Of a stretch of DNA of 64,000 nucleotides, positions 60,490 through 64,000 are shown piece by piece. The stretch's first letter is position 1; every line of letters starts with the position of its first letter. The notes below the pieces were generated by a model. That model saw only the letters and a list, made by a program, of their open reading frames with translations. It was not told the DNA's origin and did not search any database. The translations under genes were made by a program, and so were the position numbers. The DNA is from an uncultured Ruminococcus sp. (GTDB lineage Bacteria > Bacillota > Clostridia > Oscillospirales > Ruminococcaceae), in contig CACWPL010000007.1 of the NCBI GenBank assembly GCA_902762785.1, forward strand, positions 1-64,000, written 5' to 3'.

Positions 60490-62280
60490 ATGGATGTAAC
60501 GACACTCATGCCCCAGGTCGATGGCGAGATCTTCGGAATCTGGTACCTGATCGGCGCGGCGCTCGTATTCTTTATGCAGGCGGGCTTCGCGATGGTGGAG
60601 ACGGGCTTTACCCGTGCCAAGAACGCCGGCAACATCATCATGAAGAACCTGATGGACTTCTGCATCGGCACGGTCGTCTTCATGCTCCTCGGCTTCGGTC
60701 TGCTGCTCGGGGAGGACGCCCTCGGCGGCTTCCTGGGTCTTCCGACGCTGGGCATCTTCACGGACTACCAGAGCTTCGACTGGCCGAACTTCGTCTTCAA
60801 CATGGTCTTCTGCGCCACGACGGCCACGATCGTCTCCGGCGCGATGGCCGAGCGCACGAAGTTCCTCTCGTACTGCGTCTACTCCGGCGTCATCTCCGCC
60901 GTCATCTACCCGATCGAGGCACACTGGATCTGGGGCGGCGGCTGGCTCGCACAGCTCGGCTTCCACGACTTCGCAGGCTCCTGCGCGATCCACATGGTCG
61001 GCGGCATCGCAGCACTGATCGGCGCGGCCATGGAGGGCGCGCGTATCGGCAAGTTCAAGCGTGATAAGGACGGCAAGGTCATCAAGGTCCGCGCGATCCA
61101 GGGCCATAACCTGACGATCGGCGCGCTCGGCTGCTTCATCCTCTGGTTCGGCTGGTATGGCTTCAACGGTGCTGCCGCGACCTCCGGCGGACAGCTCGCC
61201 TCCATCTTCGTCGCCACCACCATCGCCCCCGCGATCGCGACCTTCGTCTGCATGATCTTCACCTGGGTCAAGTACGGCAAGCCCGATGTCTCCATGTGTC
61301 TGAACGCCTCCCTCGCCGGTCTGGTCGGCGTGACGGCGGGATGTGACGTGGTCGACGCCATCGGCGCGACGCTCATCGGTGTGGTCTCCGGCCTGCTCGT
61401 GCCGTTCGGCATCTGGCTCCTCGACCACAAGCTCCATGTCGACGACCCGGTCGGTGCCGTCGCAGTCCACATGTGCAACGGCATCTGGGGCACGTTCGCG
61501 GTCGGCCTCTTCGCCACGACGTCCGTCCCTGGCAATGACACGCTCTCCGGCCTCTTCTACGGCGGCGGCCTGCATCTGCTCGGCCTCCAGTGCCTTGCCA
61601 TCCTGACGGTCGGCACGTGGACGGCCGTGACCATCTCGGCGACGTTCTTTGTCATCAAGAAGACCATCGGTCTGCGTGCGTCTGCTGAGGAGGAGATCGT
61701 CGGTCTCGACCTCACGGAGCATGCCCTCGCAAGTGCCTACGGCGACTTCGCTCCGGCGGCCGACACCGTCCTCCAGCAGAAGCGTCAGGCGATCCGCCAC
61801 AGCGTGGACAGCAGCGAGCTCAAGGACGTGTACGGCACCGACGCCGAGCGTATCACCGCGCCGACGCCCGCAGCCGTAAAGCCCGCCCCGGCGATGCAGA
61901 CCGCGGCGCCCGGCGCGAAGTACACCAAGCTCTCCATCGTCTGCAAGCAGGGCAAGCTCGAGGAGCTCCAGGCCGGTCTTGCGGCCGTGGGCATCGACGG
62001 CATCACGGTGACACAGGTACTCGGCTACGGCACGCAGCTCGGCCACACGACCTATTACCGCGGCGTCAAGCAGGAGATGCCTTCGCTGCACCCGAAGGTC
62101 AAGGTCGAGGCCGTCGTGACGAAGGTCCCGGTCGAGACGGCGCTCGAGGCGGCGCGGAAAGCGCTGTATACCGGCAATATCGGCGACGGCAAGATCTTCA
62201 TCTACGATGTCGAGGACGTCGTCAAGGTCCGTACCGGCGAGCGCGGCTACGATGCGCTCCAGGACTCCCCGGCGCCGTAA
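60490..62280 (+). CDS. amt: Ammonium transporter fused to a P-II (GlnK-like) domain
   Basis: 596 residues from ATG 60490, eight bases after AAAGGA. Residues 10 to about 420 are an Amt channel with eleven hydrophobic segments and the conserved IEAHWIWGGGWL and VHMCNGIWGTF histidine regions. After an Ala/Pro linker, residues about 477-596 are a P-II domain: YTKLSIVCKQGKLEELQ, the T-loop GYGTQLGHTTYYRG, HPKVKVEAVV and the TGNIGDGKIFIYDVEDVVKVRTGE signature. A covalently attached P-II should gate ammonium uptake in response to ATP/ADP and 2-oxoglutarate. Confidence 0.95.
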   Translation: MDVTTLMPQVDGEIFGIWYLIGAALVFFMQAGFAMVETGFTRAKNAGNIIMKNLMDFCIGTVVFMLLGFGLLLGEDALGGFLGLPTLGIFTDYQSFDWPNFVFNMVFCATTATIVSGAMAERTKFLSYCVYSGVISAVIYPIEAHWIWGGGWLAQLGFHDFAGSCAIHMVGGIAALIGAAMEGARIGKFKRDKDGKVIKVRAIQGHNLTIGALGCFILWFGWYGFNGAAATSGGQLASIFVATTIAPAIATFVCMIFTWVKYGKPDVSMCLNASLAGLVGVTAGCDVVDAIGATLIGVVSGLLVPFGIWLLDHKLHVDDPVGAVAVHMCNGIWGTFAVGLFATTSVPGNDTLSGLFYGGGLHLLGLQCLAILTVGTWTAVTISATFFVIKKTIGLRASAEEEIVGLDLTEHALASAYGDFAPAADTVLQQKRQAIRHSVDSSELKDVYGTDAERITAPTPAAVKPAPAMQTAAPGAKYTKLSIVCKQGKLEELQAGLAAVGIDGITVTQVLGYGTQLGHTTYYRGVKQEMPSLHPKVKVEAVVTKVPVETALEAARKALYTGNIGDGKIFIYDVEDVVKVRTGERGYDALQDSPAP

Positions 62281-62315
62281 CGTGTCGGCAAGACAGGATC
62301 GATCTGACATCCCGG

Positions 62316-62342
62316 AAAGGACGTCCCGCGCGGACGTCCTTT
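62316..62342 (+). terminator. Hairpin after amt
   Basis: AAAGGACGTCC/GGACGTCCTTT stem with a five-base loop but almost no T run. Probably the end of the amt transcript. Confidence 0.55.
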
Positions 62343-62457
62343 CGTTGTCACTGATAGGATAATGGTATCACGCGATATATCGCCAAAAACGGGATGCTGC
62401 TAGCCGCCGCAGATGTCCTCGGAAAGAGAAAAATAGATGAAAATTTCCGAAAAGGTG

Positions 62458-62486
62458 TTTACAGCCGCGAAAATATATGCTATAAT
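62458..62486 (+). promoter_or_regulatory. Promoter of the VanY-like gene
   Basis: TTTACA (62458-62463), 17 bases ending TATGC, TATAAT (62481-62486). The leader holds a small GCCGC/GCGGC stem but no terminator. The preceding bases from 62343 show nothing else. Confidence 0.75.
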
Positions 62487-62560
62487 AGATGTTGAGACAA
62501 AAACGACACTGCCGCCTTTTGCGGCTCACATAGGCAAAGAGATAAGAGAGGAGACTATCC

Positions 62561-63619
62561 ATGGCACAAAACAATGGGAAAAAACGCGGCTACCGTGTGC
62601 GGTATGACCGCATCATCTTCTGCGTCGTCATCTTGGTGGTGCTGATCCTGCTGCTGACCTCGTGCATCCGGAGCTGCGGCAAGAAGGACACGCTCCCGGC
62701 CGAGTCACAGGCCGATTCGCTCCAGGACGCGCTCGAGACAGAGCCCGCGACCGGGGCGACCGATGGGGCCGTGACCTCGAAGGCCGAGGTACCGCCCTCC
62801 GGGTATTCCACCATCACGATGGATTCGGACGACATCCACACCGGCGACCTCATCCTCGTCAATACCGATTATCCCTGTGAGTTCAACGGGGACGACGTGG
62901 CAGACGGCACCTCGCCGGACATCAACTTCGTGACCATCCGCATGGCGATCCTCGAGAACAAGGAGCGCCCGTGGCACTACAGCGCTGCCGACTGGGAGGT
63001 CGGCCTCGACCGCACGGCCGCCTTCGCGATGGACTCCTGGTTCGAGGGCTTCTTCGACGCCACCCGCAATACCGATCTGCGTATGATCGGCGGCTATCGT
63101 GCCGATGCCGGCGACCCGGATTTCCGCACGGGACGCACGCTCACCATCGGCATCTACCCCGAGAGCGGCAGCTCGAACTTCTACCGCGCCGACGAGGAGC
63201 ATGCATGGCTCGCCGAGCATGCCCATGAGTATGGCTTCATCCTGCGCTATCCCGAGGGCAAGGACGACTACTTCGACAGCAACATCACCTCTCGCCGCAC
63301 CGCGACCTTCCGCTATGTCGGCATCGCGGCCGCGACCTATATGGCCGAGAACGACCTCTGCCTGGAGGAGTTCCTCGATGCTGTCAAGCGCTATTCCATC
63401 GACAGCATGCTGACCGTCACCTGCGGCAGCGCGGAGTATGGCATCTACTACATCCCCGCTAACGCCACCAGCAGCTCCACGAGCTTCTCCGTGCCGAAGG
63501 ACTACACCTACACCGTCTCCGGCAACAACATGGACGGCTTCATCATCACCGTCGCCCTGAACGATGCCGCTGCCAACGTCAAGAACGCCACCCCTGATTA
63601 CGAGGACCTCGACGGCTGA
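62561..63619 (+). CDS. VanY-like protein without zinc ligands
   Basis: 352 residues, start behind GAGAGGAG. One membrane segment (about 18-35), a linker, then a domain that aligns with D,D-carboxypeptidases of the VanY/DacB type: HAWLAEHAHEYGFILRYPEGKDDYFD and FRYVGIAAATYMAENDLCLEEFLDA. The expected SxHxxGxAxD motif reads like RTLTIGIYPESGSSNF and the EPWH motif is RTAT, so the metal-binding His/Asp residues are absent. Probably a pseudoenzyme that binds cell wall or regulates a true peptidase. Confidence 0.78.
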   Translation: MAQNNGKKRGYRVRYDRIIFCVVILVVLILLLTSCIRSCGKKDTLPAESQADSLQDALETEPATGATDGAVTSKAEVPPSGYSTITMDSDDIHTGDLILVNTDYPCEFNGDDVADGTSPDINFVTIRMAILENKERPWHYSAADWEVGLDRTAAFAMDSWFEGFFDATRNTDLRMIGGYRADAGDPDFRTGRTLTIGIYPESGSSNFYRADEEHAWLAEHAHEYGFILRYPEGKDDYFDSNITSRRTATFRYVGIAAATYMAENDLCLEEFLDAVKRYSIDSMLTVTCGSAEYGIYYIPANATSSSTSFSVPKDYTYTVSGNNMDGFIITVALNDAAANVKNATPDYEDLDG

Positions 63620-63636
63620 CCCATCCCCGACACACG

Positions 63637-63669
63637 ACGCCCCTCTGCGAGAACAGAGGGGCGTTTCTT
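63637..63669. terminator. Terminator between the VanY-like gene and the convergent radical SAM gene
   Basis: ACGCCCCTCTG/CAGAGGGGCGT stem with a six-base loop, then TTCTTT. Confidence 0.8.
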
Positions 63670-63688
63670 TCTACATCGCAGATGCGGC

Positions 63689-64000
63689 TCACAGTCCCTG
63701 GAGGGAGAAGTCGGGGGTGTAGCTGCTGTCGGCGGAGGACTTGTCCTGCGTGAAGCCGGAGAATCCCAGCTCAGCGGCGGTATCGGCCACGGAGCGGTAT
63801 TCCATCTTGGTGACGCGCCGCTCCAGCTCGGGACATCCCGGGTCGGGATGCATGGGCGTGTACTGCGCCATGAGACTGAGCAGGAAGGCGTCCGTCCCGA
63901 AGCGGTCGGCGAGCGAACGGAGGAGCGCGATGGACTCGTGCCGATGCCCGGGCAGCACCAGATGCCGCACGATGGTGCCGCGCCGCATGAGCCCGTCCTC
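63689..64000 (-). CDS. PflX-like radical SAM protein, 3' part only
   Basis: The frame is open through the right edge of the window, giving the last 104 codons. The end GLMRRGTIVRHLVLPGH, SLMAQYTPMHPD and ELERRVTKMEYRSV match the C-terminal region of PflX-type (COG1313) radical SAM proteins related to pyruvate-formate-lyase activases. The CxxxCxxC cluster must lie outside the window. Its substrate is unknown. Confidence 0.82.
   Translation of the reverse strand, partial: EDGLMRRGTIVRHLVLPGHRHESIALLRSLADRFGTDAFLLSLMAQYTPMHPDPGCPELERRVTKMEYRSVADTAAELGFSGFTQDKSSADSSYTPDFSLQGL

Overview
The window looks like chromosome of a high-GC, Gram-positive gut Firmicute of the Ruminococcus/Oscillospiraceae kind. 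Supporting signs are consensus sigma-A promoters with extended -10 boxes, AGGAGG ribosome sites, intrinsic terminators, a tRNA-Trp T-box leader, a CIRCE operator, LL-diaminopimelate aminotransferase, type III glutamine synthetase, BioY, and a secreted protein ending in a cellulosome-type dockerin. The genus is an inference. I see no plasmid, phage or CRISPR genes.

Layout. At the left edge a CIRCE-controlled promoter fires out of the window. Positions 242-3981 are a visibly AT-richer island: an HTH/zinc-ribbon protein, a SHOCT-like peptide, two tandem large serine recombinases, a strong terminator and a family of repeats. Next come tRNA-Ala(GGC) and tRNA-Thr(GGT) on the minus strand, a Y-family polymerase/YolD pair with a LexA-like site, leuB, ilvE and a second, identical tRNA-Thr in the opposite orientation. 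Positions 9-20 kb hold a YitT membrane protein, a MacA/MacB-type export system, glmM, a dockerin-bearing transglutaminase-like protein, a DUF1963 protein and a GH42 beta-galactosidase. Positions 20-29 kb hold carB, a hypothetical gene, luxS, membrane proteins, an EamA transporter and xylA. A tRNA-Trp T-box precedes a complete trp operon (trpE, fused trpGD, trpC, trpF, a methyltransferase, trpB, trpA). Then follow a CmpB-like membrane protein, an HD protein, a TetR regulator, a HAD phosphatase, bioY, a DUF1284 gene, and an ECF sigma/anti-sigma/vWA-lipoprotein operon.

From 45.6 kb to the right the theme is glutamine. pyrG-dapL is followed by a minus-strand operon gltB-gltD-glutamine-synthetase-like-ANTAR regulator-purF, with divergent glnA (type III) and an ammonium transporter fused to a P-II domain. 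The leaders of pyrG, gltB, glnA and amt share one architecture: a 4-bp hairpin with a six-base loop (A at position 1, G at position 4) whose 3' arm is also part of the 5' strand of an intrinsic terminator. An ANTAR antiterminator is encoded in the same operon. I infer a local ANTAR regulon that couples glutamine synthesis to glutamine-consuming enzymes (PurF, PyrG). This is the most interesting system in the window. The right end holds a VanY-like protein lacking its zinc ligands and the 3' part of a PflX-like radical SAM gene.
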